Source: Paractinoplanes tereljensis
GTDB lineage: Bacteria; Actinomycetota; Actinomycetes; Mycobacteriales; Micromonosporaceae
DNA length: 64,000 bases
Assembly: GCF_016862435.1 (NCBI RefSeq)
Contig: NZ_BOMY01000028.1
Coordinates: forward strand, 78,602 to 142,601
Direction of reading: 5' to 3'
Part shown: positions 54,003 through 63,497 of the stretch, piece after piece
Numbering within the stretch: position 1 is the first letter of the stretch
Layout of the letters: each line of letters starts with the position of its first letter
Position numbers and translations under genes: made by a program
The notes under the pieces: model-generated
What the model saw: only the letters and a program-made list of their open reading frames with translations
Told to the model about the DNA's origin: nothing
Databases searched by the model: none

Positions 54003-56633
54003 ATGGGGGTGAGTCACGGCGTGGCGGAGCGCGTACGGCTGGCGCAGGCCGATTCCGGTGAGCAGCCGTGGCGCTCGTGGGGCCCCTATCTCGCCGAACG
54101 CGCCTGGGGCACGGTCCGCGAGGACTACAGCGAGCACGGCACGGCCTGGGACTACTTTCCGCACGATCATGCGCGGTCCCGAGCGTACCGGTGGAACGAC
54201 GACGGTATGGGCGGCATCTGCGACGACCGGCAGACGTTCTGCTTCGCGCTGGCGCTGTGGAACGGCAACGACCCGATCCTCAAGGAGCGGATGTTCGGCC
54301 TGGGCGGCGACGGCGGCAACCACGGCGAGGACGCCAAGGACTACTGGTGGTACCAGGACTCCACGCCGACCCACTCGTGGATGCGCTGGCGCTACCACTA
54401 CCCGCAGAAGGAGTTCCCGTACGACCAGATCGTCCGGGAGAACGGCACCCGGTCGCGCGAGTCGTCGGAGTACGAGCTGATCGATACCGGGGTCTTCGAC
54501 GACGACCGGTTCTGGGCGGTGACCGTCGACTACGCGAAGGCCGGTCCCAAGGACATGTGCATCGCGATCACCGTGTCCAACCGCGGTCCCGAGCCGGCCA
54601 CCCTGGACGTGCTGCCCACGCTGTGGTTCCGCAACACCTGGTCGTGGGGTCCGGCCAACCGGCCGAAGCCGACGCTCACCGGCACCCCGGGCCGTCTCGC
54701 CGGCCGGCACCGCACGCTCGGCCACCTCACCCTCGAGGGCGAGGGCGACGCGTCCACCCTGCTCTGCGACAACGAGACCAACGCGCAGCGGTTGTGGGGC
54801 CAGCCCGGCACCAGCACCTATCCCAAGGACGGCATCAACGACCACGTGGTCGCGGGGGCGCCCACGGTCAACCCGGCCGGCGTCGGCACCAAGGGGTCGC
54901 TGCACTACAAGATCACCCTCGGGCCGGGCGAGACCCGTACCCTCCGGCTTCGTCTCACCCAGGGTGAGGGTTTCGAGGATCCGTCGAATTTGGACCTGGG
55001 CGCCGGCTGGGAAGCCGTGATGCGCGACCGGGCCGGCGAGGCCGACGAGTTCTTCGGCGAGATCATCCCGCCCGAGGCGTCGGCCGAGGAGACCGCGGTG
55101 GCCCGGCAGGGCATCGCCGGGCTGATGTGGGGCAAGCAGTTCTACCACTTCGACGTGAAGCAGTGGCTGACCGGCGATCAGGGCTCGGCGCCACCCCCGC
55201 CGGGCCGCCGCTACGGGCGCAACAACGCCTGGTGGCACATGAACAGCTTCGACGTCATCTCCATGCCGGACCCCTGGGAGTACCCGTGGTACGCGGCCTG
55301 GGACCTGGCGTTCCACTGTGTCTCGATCTCCCGGGTCGACCCCGGCTTCGCCAAGTCCCAGCTGCTGTTGCTGCTCCGCGAGTGGTACATGCACCCCAAC
55401 GGCCAGATCCCGGCGTACGAGTGGGCGTTCGGCGACGTCAATCCGCCCGTACACGCATGGGCTGCTCTTCGGGTCTTTGAAATTGACGGCGGGCGCGACT
55501 TCGATTTCCTCGCCCGGGTCATGCACAAGCTGCTGCTGAACTTCACCTGGTGGGTCAACCGCAAGGACGTCGGCGGCAACAACGTCTTCGAGGGCGGCTT
55601 CCTCGGCCTGGACAACGTCGGCCCGTTCGACCGGTCCGCGGCCCTGCCGGTCGCCGGCGTGCTGGAGCAGTCGGACGGCACCGGCTGGATGGCGATGTAC
55701 GCGCTGAACCTGCTGGACATGGCGATCCGGCTGGCCCTGCACGACCGCACCTACGAGGACATGGCGACGAAGTTCTTCGAGCACTTCGCCTACATCGCCG
55801 AGGCCGCCTACCGGCAGGGCCTGTGGGACGACGAGGACTGCTTCTTCTACGACCAGCTGCGCCTGCCGGACGGCCACAAGCTGCCGCTGAAGGCCCGGTC
55901 GATCGTCGGCCTGCTGCCGCTCGCGGCCACCACCCGGCTGACCGCGGCCACCCTCAACCGCCTGCCCGAGCTGAACGCGCGATTGCGCTGGCTGCGCCAC
56001 TCGCAGGGTGAGATGGCCGATGTGATCAGCGCCCGCCGGCTGTCGGCCGAGGGCCGCCAGCAGCGGCTGCTGTCCATGGTGGGCCAGGACCAGCTGCTGC
56101 GGATCCTGGCCCGGATGCTCGATCCGGAGGAATTCCTTTCGGAGTACGGGATCCGCACTCTGTCGAGGTCACACCTGGAGAAACCGTTCACGGTGTCGCT
56201 GGGCGGTTCCGACTTCACCGTCGGTTACGAGCCGGCCGAGTCGACGAGCGGCCTGTTCGGCGGCAACTCGAACTGGCGCGGCCCGGTCTGGATGCCGGTC
56301 AACTACCTGCTGGTCGAGGCCCTGCGGGAGTTCGCCGCGTTCTTCGGCGACGACCTGATGGTGGAGTACCCGACCGGCTCGCAGCAGAAGGTGCCACTGT
56401 CCGAAGTGGCCAATGACCTGTCCCGCCGGCTCATCTCACTGTTCCTGCCGGACGAGAACGGCCACCGGCCGATCTACGGCGCCAACGAGATCCTCCAGCA
56501 ACACCCCGACTGGAAAGACCTGATCGTCTTCCCCGAGTACTTCCACGGCGACAACGGCGCCGGCCTCGGAGCGTGGCACCAGACCGGCTGGACCGCCCTG
56601 GTCGTCGATCTGATTCTCACCCTGAGGCGCTGA
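54003..56633 (+). CDS. MGH1/GH63-like glycoside hydrolase
   Basis: An 876-residue enzyme with an N-terminal beta domain (~1-330) and a C-terminal (alpha/alpha)6 barrel. Signatures: WWHMNSFDVISMPDPWEYPW, YAAWDLAFHCVSISRVDP with a conserved Asp, HPNGQIPAYEWAFGDVNPPV, and NSNWRGPVWMPVNYLLVEAL. These are typical of the mannosyl/glucosyl-glycerate hydrolase-like (MGH1) branch near GH63. Related proteins act on alpha-glucosides or alpha-mannosides; substrate unproven. No signal peptide. No strong ribosome site at ATG 54003; GTG 54009 is an alternative. Divergent from the debranching enzyme. Confidence 0.88.
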   Translation: MGVSHGVAERVRLAQADSGEQPWRSWGPYLAERAWGTVREDYSEHGTAWDYFPHDHARSRAYRWNDDGMGGICDDRQTFCFALALWNGNDPILKERMFGLGGDGGNHGEDAKDYWWYQDSTPTHSWMRWRYHYPQKEFPYDQIVRENGTRSRESSEYELIDTGVFDDDRFWAVTVDYAKAGPKDMCIAITVSNRGPEPATLDVLPTLWFRNTWSWGPANRPKPTLTGTPGRLAGRHRTLGHLTLEGEGDASTLLCDNETNAQRLWGQPGTSTYPKDGINDHVVAGAPTVNPAGVGTKGSLHYKITLGPGETRTLRLRLTQGEGFEDPSNLDLGAGWEAVMRDRAGEADEFFGEIIPPEASAEETAVARQGIAGLMWGKQFYHFDVKQWLTGDQGSAPPPPGRRYGRNNAWWHMNSFDVISMPDPWEYPWYAAWDLAFHCVSISRVDPGFAKSQLLLLLREWYMHPNGQIPAYEWAFGDVNPPVHAWAALRVFEIDGGRDFDFLARVMHKLLLNFTWWVNRKDVGGNNVFEGGFLGLDNVGPFDRSAALPVAGVLEQSDGTGWMAMYALNLLDMAIRLALHDRTYEDMATKFFEHFAYIAEAAYRQGLWDDEDCFFYDQLRLPDGHKLPLKARSIVGLLPLAATTRLTAATLNRLPELNARLRWLRHSQGEMADVISARRLSAEGRQQRLLSMVGQDQLLRILARMLDPEEFLSEYGIRTLSRSHLEKPFTVSLGGSDFTVGYEPAESTSGLFGGNSNWRGPVWMPVNYLLVEALREFAAFFGDDLMVEYPTGSQQKVPLSEVANDLSRRLISLFLPDENGHRPIYGANEILQQHPDWKDLIVFPEYFHGDNGAGLGAWHQTGWTALVVDLILTLRR

Positions 56634-56693
56634 CGCACGTCGATGCGGCGGGCTACCATCTCGCCACCGCAACACGACACACGGGGGAATTCG

Positions 56694-59006
56694 ATGAGCA
56701 GCTTCCGGCTGTCTCGTCTTGGCTATGCCGTGCTCGCCGGCCTGGTCGCCGCAGGTGCTCTCGCAGCACCCGCGTCGGCCGCCGCCGGTGGCACCATCCA
56801 GGGCGACTTCACCAGCAGTGACAACCAACCGATCGCGTGGGCGTCCGTGAACGCCTACTCGGCCACCGGCGCGTGGCTGGCCGGTGCCGGCACCGACTAT
56901 CGGGGCCATTACGAAATCACCGACGTGCCGGCCGGTGGGGTTCGGATCCAGTTCGACGACGCGGGCCGCGAGCAGTGGGCGCCCGGCAAGCGGAACATCG
57001 CCGACGCCACCGTCTATCAGGTCGCCGCGGGCGGCGCGGTCACCGTCGACGAGCAGCAACTGCCCACCGGCCGGATCGGCGGCCATCTGGACCGACCGCA
57101 GACCAGCGTGGTCGTGGTCGGCGGCACCGACTACGTGACCGGCTACACCGACGAGAACGGTGACTGGGCGCTCAACGTCTACCCGGGCACGTACCGGGTG
57201 AGCTACCGCTGGGACGCGGTGACGCAGTGGGCGGTGCGGTCACCGGCCGAGGCCGGCGCGACCACCTATCCCGTCGCGGTGGGCGAGACCGTCACCGTCG
57301 ACGACACCGCGCTGCCCACCGGGACGATCTCCGGCCGGCTCACCAAGCCCGACGGGTCCACGCCCCTGGAGGGGGCCTGGATGACCCTGCACCACGGGGA
57401 CGAGGAACTCGGTTACGTGCTCTCCACGGCCGACGGCACCTACTCGTTCGGCGAGACGCTGGCCCGCGACGGGTACACCGTGTCGTTCGACGTCGGCGGC
57501 GTCATCCAGTGGATCGCCGGCACGCTCGACCCGGCCAAGGCCCGCCGGTTCACTGTGGTCGCCGGCGAGACGACCACGGCCGACGACGCGCTGCTCGGGC
57601 CGTCGGCCATGCACGGGCGGCTGGCCGACCCGAACGGCACCCCCAAGGTGGGTTACGCGGTCGAGGTCCAGGGGACCGGCGTCCTCTACGAGGCGACCAC
57701 CAGCAGCAACGGCGAGTGGAGCGTGCCCAAGGTGCTGCCCGGCGACTACCGGATCTCGTTCCGCACCCCCAGTTGGAGCCGCACCCAGTGGGCGTACGGG
57801 AAGAGCACCCAGGCCGAGGCCACCGTGATCACCGTCGAGCCCGGCCAGAACGCCGCTGTCGACGACACCTGGGTGCCCGGCGCGACCCTGGTGGTCAACG
57901 CGGTCGACGCGACCACCGGCGCCCCGGTCAGCAACTTCTGCGTCTGGGTCGCCACGCCCACCGACGGCAGCGGCTGCAGCACCGGCAGCTCGGTGTCCAT
58001 CCCGGACCTGGTGGCCGGCACCTTCGACGCGCAGGTGACGCCGGCCAGCACCTCGTACTACCTGCAGGCCAGAGGGGTTCCGGTGACGCTCGCGGTGGGC
58101 GCGACCACCACGATCTCGGTGCCGGTCAGCAAGGGTGGCAAGGTCTCGATCACCGCGACCGACCGGGCCACCGGCAAGGCCGTCCGGGAGATCTGCCCGA
58201 TGTTCCAGGTGCTCGGCCGGGGCGGCCTGCTCGACGGGCACGGCGAATGCACCAACGCGCAGGGCAAGATCGTCAGCGAGACCTTGGCGCCCGGGACGTA
58301 CGAGGTGTTCGCGGTGGCCCCGAACACCACCTACGGCCACCAGTGGGTCGGCACGAGCGGCGGCACCGGCGACCAGCAGGCGGCCGCGCGCATCACGGTA
58401 ACGGCCGGCTCGACCGTCGCCGCCCCGGCCGTGCGGCTCGACCCGGCCGGCCGGATCAGCGGGGTGGTGACCGATCCGTCCGGCGCCGCGGTGTCCGGGG
58501 CATACGTCGGTTACAGCGCCTGGGGTGACGCCGGGCCGTCGTGGGGCACCCGCACCGGCTCGAACGGCGCCTACCTGATCACCGGGCTCGGCCCGTACGA
58601 GTGGCCGCTGCTGTTCGGCAACTACGACTACCCACGGCAGTGGTCGGGGCACACCGGCAACCGGTTCGAGGCGGAGAAGGTTCCGGTCGTGGCCGGGACC
58701 GCGACCACCTACAACTTCACCGTACGGACGTCGGCGGCGCTCGCCGGCACGGTGACCGTTCCGGCCGCGCCGGACGCGCAGTGGCGGCTCAACGCGTTCA
58801 ACGCGGTCACCGGTGACCTGGTGGGCACCTTCGACAGTTACTCGGCCGGGCCGGGCGGGACCTACCGGCTGCCGCTGACCGGTCCGCAGACGGCGAGGCT
58901 GGACTGGACGTACGACACCGACTCGCTGCACGGCAAGGGCACCTACGACACCCCGGTCATCGTGCCGGCCGACGGCACCGAGAACGTGGACCTCACCCTT
59001 GAATAA
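56694..59006 (+). CDS. Secreted multi-domain surface protein, paralogue A
   Basis: A 770-residue exported protein: signal peptide (GYAVLAGLVAAGALAAPASA, cleavage after ~30) then about eight beta-sandwich repeats of the carboxypeptidase-regulatory/CnaB type, each ~80-90 residues (e.g. GRLTKPDGSTPLEGAWMTLH, GVVTDPSGAAVSGAYVGYSA). There is no sortase motif or C-terminal anchor, so it is secreted or loosely wall-bound. Start ATG 56694 with GGGGGAA upstream. It is followed by a paralogue with matching sequence throughout, including the upstream region. Function unknown; adhesion or polymer binding is guesswork. Confidence 0.88.
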   Translation: MSSFRLSRLGYAVLAGLVAAGALAAPASAAAGGTIQGDFTSSDNQPIAWASVNAYSATGAWLAGAGTDYRGHYEITDVPAGGVRIQFDDAGREQWAPGKRNIADATVYQVAAGGAVTVDEQQLPTGRIGGHLDRPQTSVVVVGGTDYVTGYTDENGDWALNVYPGTYRVSYRWDAVTQWAVRSPAEAGATTYPVAVGETVTVDDTALPTGTISGRLTKPDGSTPLEGAWMTLHHGDEELGYVLSTADGTYSFGETLARDGYTVSFDVGGVIQWIAGTLDPAKARRFTVVAGETTTADDALLGPSAMHGRLADPNGTPKVGYAVEVQGTGVLYEATTSSNGEWSVPKVLPGDYRISFRTPSWSRTQWAYGKSTQAEATVITVEPGQNAAVDDTWVPGATLVVNAVDATTGAPVSNFCVWVATPTDGSGCSTGSSVSIPDLVAGTFDAQVTPASTSYYLQARGVPVTLAVGATTTISVPVSKGGKVSITATDRATGKAVREICPMFQVLGRGGLLDGHGECTNAQGKIVSETLAPGTYEVFAVAPNTTYGHQWVGTSGGTGDQQAAARITVTAGSTVAAPAVRLDPAGRISGVVTDPSGAAVSGAYVGYSAWGDAGPSWGTRTGSNGAYLITGLGPYEWPLLFGNYDYPRQWSGHTGNRFEAEKVPVVAGTATTYNFTVRTSAALAGTVTVPAAPDAQWRLNAFNAVTGDLVGTFDSYSAGPGGTYRLPLTGPQTARLDWTYDTDSLHGKGTYDTPVIVPADGTENVDLTLE

Positions 59007-59076
59007 ATAGGCCTGTTTCCATTTGTCGATGCGGGGCTACGATCCTGCCAACGCATCGATACACGGGGGAAATGTG

Positions 59077-61431
59077 ATGGGCCGATTCACTCTGGCTCGT
59101 CTTGGCTATGCCGTGGTCACCGGCCTGGTCGTAGCGGGCGCTCTTGCAGCGCCCGCCGCGGCCGCCGCCGGTGGCACGGTCCAGGGCGACTTCACCACCA
59201 TCGCCGGCAGTCCGATCGCCGACGCCTACGTCACCGCCTACACCGCCGACGACGAGTGGCTGGCCTGGGCGTTCACCGATGGACAGGGCCACTACCGGTT
59301 CACCGGGCTGCCGGCCGGCGGCATCAAGCTCCAGTTCGACTTCAACAACCTCCAGCAGTGGTCGCCGGGCCGGCGCACCAGCGCCGACGCGACCGTCTAT
59401 CAGCTCGCCTCGGGCGGCACGGTCACGGTCAACGAGCAGCAGCCGGCCACCGGCACCATCGCCGGCCACTTCACCGGCAGCCCGTCCTATTTCAACGTGA
59501 CCGCGTACGGCGTCGACGCGCCCGCGGCCGTCGGCGGCTACACCACCGAGGACGGCAACTGGTCGATCGACGTCTTCCCGGGCACCTACCGGGTCGCGTT
59601 CACCTGGGAGGGTGCCAAGCAGTGGGCGGTCGGCTCGGTCAGCGAGGCCGACGCCGCCGTCTACACCGTCGCTGTCGGGCAGACCACCACGGTCGACGAC
59701 AGCAAGCTGCCGACCGGCACGATGGCGGGCCGGCTCACCAAGGCCGACGGATCCCCGCTGGCCGACACCTGGCTCGACCTGCACCGCGGCCCCGATATGG
59801 TCGGCGGGGCGGTCACCGACGCCGACGGCCACTACACGTTCGGCGAGGTCATCGCCGGCGACGGCTACACCGTGTCGTTCTACGTCGACGGCGGCCCGAA
59901 CCAGTGGATCCCCAGCGTGCGCAGCCAGCAACAGGCGACCCGGTTCACGGTCGTCGCGGGCGAGGCGACCACGGCCGACGACTCCCTGATCACCCCGGGC
60001 ACGCTGCACGGCCGGTTGCTCGGCGAGGACGGCGCGGCCAAGGCCGGGTACTCCGCCGACATCCTCACCGATGACCAGGACAACGGGATGAACTACTCGG
60101 CGACCACGGGCAGCGACGGCAGTTGGAGTGCCGACGGCATCGAGCCGGGCGACTATCGCGTCGCCTTCCGCACGGCGGACTGGCAGCGCACCCAGTGGGC
60201 GTACGGGAAGGGCGGGGAGGCCGACGCCACCGTGATCAAGGTGGGGTCCGGCGGTGACGTGACCGTCGACGACACCTGGCTGACCGGCGGGTCGGTCGTG
60301 GTCAACGCGGTCGACGCGACGACCGGCGCCCCGGTCAGCAACTTCTGCGTCTGGGTCAGCGCAGGCGACAGCAGCGGCGACGGTTGCAGCACCGGCTCCT
60401 CGGTGACCGTCGACGATCTGTCGTCCGGCGTCTACGACCTGTACGTCACCCCGGACTCCAGCTCGTACTACCTGTCGTCGCAGTCCCAGTCGGTGACCGT
60501 CACCGCGAAGCAGGCCACCACCGCGACCGTCACGCTGGTCCTCGGCGGGCGGGTCTCGTTCACCGCCAAGGACCACGCCAGCGGCGCGGCCGTGGAGCAG
60601 GCCTGCGGCATCTTCCGGGAACTCGGCCACGGCGGGCTGGGCGACGGCTACGGCAACTGCACCGACGAGGCCGGCAACGTCACCTCGGTTTCGATCGCCC
60701 CCGGGACGTACGAGATGTTCGCGGTCGCCCCGGACGGCTACGGCCACCAGTGGGTCGGCACCACCGGTGGCACCGGCGACCAGAAGGCGGCCGCCCGGAT
60801 CAAGGTGAAGGCCGGCCGGACGAGCACGGCCCCGGCCGTCCTGCTCGACAAGCCCGGCACGATCACCGGCGTGGTGTCCGACGCGGCCGGCGCACCGCTG
60901 GCCGACGTCAACGTCGCCTTCAGCGCCTGGGGCGACGCCGGGCCCGGCTGGGACACGGACACCGACGAGCACGGCGTCTACACGATCGACAAGCTCGGAC
61001 CGTACGGCTGGCCGTTGCTGTTCGGCTCCCGGAACTATCCGCGCGAGTGGTCCGGGCACAACGGCAACCGCTTCCAGGCCGAGCCGGTCCCGGTCGTCGC
61101 CGGCGGCAGCACCACCTACAACTTCACCCCGCGCACCACCGCGTCGCTCAAGGGCAAGGTGACCGCGCCGGTGCCCAACTGGCGGATCCACGCGTTCAAC
61201 GCGGTGACCGGCGACCAGATGGGCACGTTCGACGCCTACCTGGCCGGCCCGGGCGGGGCGTACGAGATGCCACTGGCCGGCGACCAGAAGGTGAAGGTCG
61301 ACTGGAGCTACTACCAGGACGGCGGCCCGTCGGTCCGGGGCTGGTACAAGGACGCCGCCGACATCGACGCGGCCACCAAGGTGGCGATCCCGGCCCAGGG
61401 CGCCAAGAAGCTCAACCTGAAACTGGGCTGA
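59077..61431 (+). CDS. Secreted multi-domain surface protein, paralogue B
   Basis: A 784-residue exported protein similar from end to end to the preceding one: both share GRLGYAV-like leader sequence, AVDATTGAPVSNFCVWV, GHQWVGT-GGTGDQ, and ...YPREWSGHNGNRF against YPRQWSGHTGNRF. Signal peptide cleavage is expected near APAAAAAGG. Same series of CnaB/regulatory-like beta-sandwich repeats, no anchor. The 5' flank repeats that of paralogue A (TACGAT box, ACACGGGGGAA ribosome site), so the duplication included the promoter and each copy is probably separately transcribed. Confidence 0.88.
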   Translation: MGRFTLARLGYAVVTGLVVAGALAAPAAAAAGGTVQGDFTTIAGSPIADAYVTAYTADDEWLAWAFTDGQGHYRFTGLPAGGIKLQFDFNNLQQWSPGRRTSADATVYQLASGGTVTVNEQQPATGTIAGHFTGSPSYFNVTAYGVDAPAAVGGYTTEDGNWSIDVFPGTYRVAFTWEGAKQWAVGSVSEADAAVYTVAVGQTTTVDDSKLPTGTMAGRLTKADGSPLADTWLDLHRGPDMVGGAVTDADGHYTFGEVIAGDGYTVSFYVDGGPNQWIPSVRSQQQATRFTVVAGEATTADDSLITPGTLHGRLLGEDGAAKAGYSADILTDDQDNGMNYSATTGSDGSWSADGIEPGDYRVAFRTADWQRTQWAYGKGGEADATVIKVGSGGDVTVDDTWLTGGSVVVNAVDATTGAPVSNFCVWVSAGDSSGDGCSTGSSVTVDDLSSGVYDLYVTPDSSSYYLSSQSQSVTVTAKQATTATVTLVLGGRVSFTAKDHASGAAVEQACGIFRELGHGGLGDGYGNCTDEAGNVTSVSIAPGTYEMFAVAPDGYGHQWVGTTGGTGDQKAAARIKVKAGRTSTAPAVLLDKPGTITGVVSDAAGAPLADVNVAFSAWGDAGPGWDTDTDEHGVYTIDKLGPYGWPLLFGSRNYPREWSGHNGNRFQAEPVPVVAGGSTTYNFTPRTTASLKGKVTAPVPNWRIHAFNAVTGDQMGTFDAYLAGPGGAYEMPLAGDQKVKVDWSYYQDGGPSVRGWYKDAADIDAATKVAIPAQGAKKLNLKLG

Positions 61432-61480
61432 CCCGACGAGATGCCCGGGGCCGCTCGGTCCCGGGCTATCGTTTCTTCCC

Positions 61481-61792
61481 GTGAGCGTCGCCGAGCCGGT
61501 CGAGTTGCCCGAGTGGGAACGGCTGCGGGTGCTGCGAGCCGAAGCGGAGTACTCCTCGGTGAAAAAGGACCGCCGGGCGGCGTACGCCATCTGGGTCTGT
61601 CTTGGGGTTTTCGGGGGTCATCGGTTTTATCTCGGTGACACCGGCCGGTCGATCGCGATGCTGTTCACGCTGGGTGGCCTCGGGGTGTGGGCGCTGATCG
61701 ACGGCCTGTTCGTCGCGCGCCGGGTGACCACGGTGAACCGCGTGCGCCGAGCCGCGATCATGGCCCGCTACGGCATCTTGGACATCTCATGA
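61481..61792 (+). CDS. TM2-domain membrane protein
   Basis: A 103-residue protein with a charged N-terminal third and a TM2 domain: AYAIWVCLGVFGGHRFYLGD, then a turn and GGLGVWALIDGLFVAR, i.e. two spans with the conserved G-x-H-R-F-Y-L-G motif and a polar D. GTG start at 61481. Its stop overlaps the methyltransferase start by 4 bases (ATGA), so it is coupled to it. TM2 proteins have no settled function in bacteria. Confidence 0.88.
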   Translation: MSVAEPVELPEWERLRVLRAEAEYSSVKKDRRAAYAIWVCLGVFGGHRFYLGDTGRSIAMLFTLGGLGVWALIDGLFVARRVTTVNRVRRAAIMARYGILDIS

Positions 61793-62670
61793 TTTATCAG
61801 CATCCGTTGCACTATCTGCTCGGGATCGAAGGGGTCGCGCTGCTGCGGTCCTACTACGGCGACCACGACCGGGCCTTCGCCGAGGATCGGGTCGCCGAGA
61901 TCCGCCGGCTGCTCGACCTGGCCGCGGACGGCGTCGAAGTGGCGGCGGTCGACACCGTGGCCGGCTACCGGATCTGGTCGGAGACCTATGACCAGCCCGG
62001 GAACGGCCTGTTCGCGATCGAGGAGCCGTTCGTCCACGAGATCGTCGATGCGCTCCCCGCCGGGGTCGCGCTCGACGCCGCCTGCGGGACCGGCCGGCAC
62101 GCGGCCTACCTCGCCTCGCGCGGGCACCGGGTGATCGGCGTCGACAGCTCCCCGGACATGCTTGCCCACGCCCGCCTGCGGATCCCGGACGGCGACTTCC
62201 GGGCGGGCGACCTCGACCGGCTGCCGCTGCCCGACGACCACGTCGACCTGGCGGTCTGCGCCCTGGCCCTGGCCCACCAGCCCGACCTGCGGCCGGGCTT
62301 CGCCGAACTGGCCCGGGTGCTGCGGCCGGGCGGCCACCTGATCGTCACCGACATCCACCACGAGTGGGTGACACTCGGTTCGGTGCCGCACGTGCGCTCG
62401 ACGGCCGGTGAGCCGCAGCTGATCCCGTCCTACCGGCACCGGGCCAGCGACTACGTGAACGCCGCCCTCCCGCGCAGGCTGGAGCTGCGCCGCTTCGAGG
62501 AGCCCCGCACCCCCGGCCCCGAGGTCCGCGACGGCCTGCCCGACGACCTGACCACCGGCCCGTGGGATGTCTGGCCCTGGTCACTGATGGAACTGGCGCC
62601 GGCCGCCATCGCCGCCGCCGCGTCCGGAGTCCCCTCCGTCGCACTCTGGCATTTCGTTAAGGTTCGGTGA
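61789..62670 (+). CDS. Class I SAM-dependent methyltransferase
   Basis: A 293-residue methyltransferase: ALDAACGTGRHAAYLASRGH (motif I, ~99-118), VIGVDSSPDMLAHARLR (motif II), the acidic DLAVCALALAHQPD segment and LRPGGHLIVTDIHHEW (motif IV/V). An N-terminal ~85-residue region and a C-terminal ~75-residue region flank the core. Substrate (small molecule, sugar or lipid) cannot be read off. It lies in a three-gene overlapping operon with a TM2 protein before and an unknown protein after. Confidence 0.9.
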   Translation: MIYQHPLHYLLGIEGVALLRSYYGDHDRAFAEDRVAEIRRLLDLAADGVEVAAVDTVAGYRIWSETYDQPGNGLFAIEEPFVHEIVDALPAGVALDAACGTGRHAAYLASRGHRVIGVDSSPDMLAHARLRIPDGDFRAGDLDRLPLPDDHVDLAVCALALAHQPDLRPGFAELARVLRPGGHLIVTDIHHEWVTLGSVPHVRSTAGEPQLIPSYRHRASDYVNAALPRRLELRRFEEPRTPGPEVRDGLPDDLTTGPWDVWPWSLMELAPAAIAAAASGVPSVALWHFVKVR

Positions 62671-63497
62671 TGAGGACCGCGACCCGGCGCTTCGCCCTGT
62701 GGCGGGCTGACCTGCAGGGCAGCATCTGCGCCGCCCCCGAGGAGTGCGTCGACAACCTGCGGCACCTCGACGCGGTGCCGGTCGTGCTGGAACACCGCGT
62801 GCACGGCCTGGCCGCCACCCGGGAGACGTTCGAGACGTCGCTGCGCGACGGCCAGTTCACCGGCGTGGTCTGGCCCGGCGACCTGCGGCCCGGCGTGCAG
62901 GTCACGGTCACCTGGCACGCCGCCGACAACACGGTCGTCGCCACCACGACGCCGCTGGACGAGCCGGTCTCGGTCGATGGGGTCGACTACTTCCACGAGT
63001 ACGACCCGAAGGTCGTCACCCGCGAGTTCGAGGCCGGCACCTCGAACTGGAGCCGGGTGCTGCACGCGGTGTGCAAGCACGGCTGGGTCTTCGACGACGG
63101 CAGCGCGGTGTTCGCCGAGGCCAAGGTGGCCGCCAAGGCCGGCCTGGGCCGGGGCGCGAAGGGCGCGTTCCTGCTCAAGAACGCCGTCGAACAGCTGATC
63201 CGGGAGGGCTACGTCACCCGGGTGACCGGCAGCGGCGACTCGTCCTTCCCGCCCGCCGAGGGCGCCGACCCGGTGGAGATGCTGTTCTACGCCCCGCTGG
63301 TCGAGCCGGCCGACCCACCCAACGCCGCAGACCGCCGAGACCACTGGGTCCACGGCTTCGTCCGCAAGCTGCCACCCGGCGCCCAGCCCTCCGAGAAGCA
63401 GCTGTCGGAGTACCAGCGAGCCCTGGACAACGAGCAGATAGACGCCCCGCTCGAGCCCGGCTACACCTTCGTCAAAAAACACCACCGCAACAGCTAG
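62667..63497 (+). CDS. Unknown protein coupled to the methyltransferase
   Basis: A 276-residue soluble protein that I do not recognise. The N-terminal half (~1-115) looks beta-rich (PVVLEHRVHGL, VQVTVTWHAADNTVVATTTP); the second half (~125-200) reads as a winged-helix-like helical segment (WVFDDGSAVFAEAKVAAKAG, FLLKNAVEQLIREGYVTRVT) and could bind nucleic acid. It ends in a Pro/charged region with AAxGPG-free low complexity. The GTG start overlaps the methyltransferase stop by 4 bases. Nothing follows on this strand. Confidence 0.75.
   Translation: MMRTATRRFALWRADLQGSICAAPEECVDNLRHLDAVPVVLEHRVHGLAATRETFETSLRDGQFTGVVWPGDLRPGVQVTVTWHAADNTVVATTTPLDEPVSVDGVDYFHEYDPKVVTREFEAGTSNWSRVLHAVCKHGWVFDDGSAVFAEAKVAAKAGLGRGAKGAFLLKNAVEQLIREGYVTRVTGSGDSSFPPAEGADPVEMLFYAPLVEPADPPNAADRRDHWVHGFVRKLPPGAQPSEKQLSEYQRALDNEQIDAPLEPGYTFVKKHHRNS

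Noticed and set aside
53967..56000. 677-codon minus-strand frame opposite the MGH1-like gene
   Set aside because: Shadow frame without motifs; opposite strand has clear glycosidase signatures.
58993..61590. 865-codon open frame opposite secreted paralogue B
   Set aside because: Shadow frame with Gly/Arg/Val-rich composition; the plus strand has a signal peptide and a paralogue.
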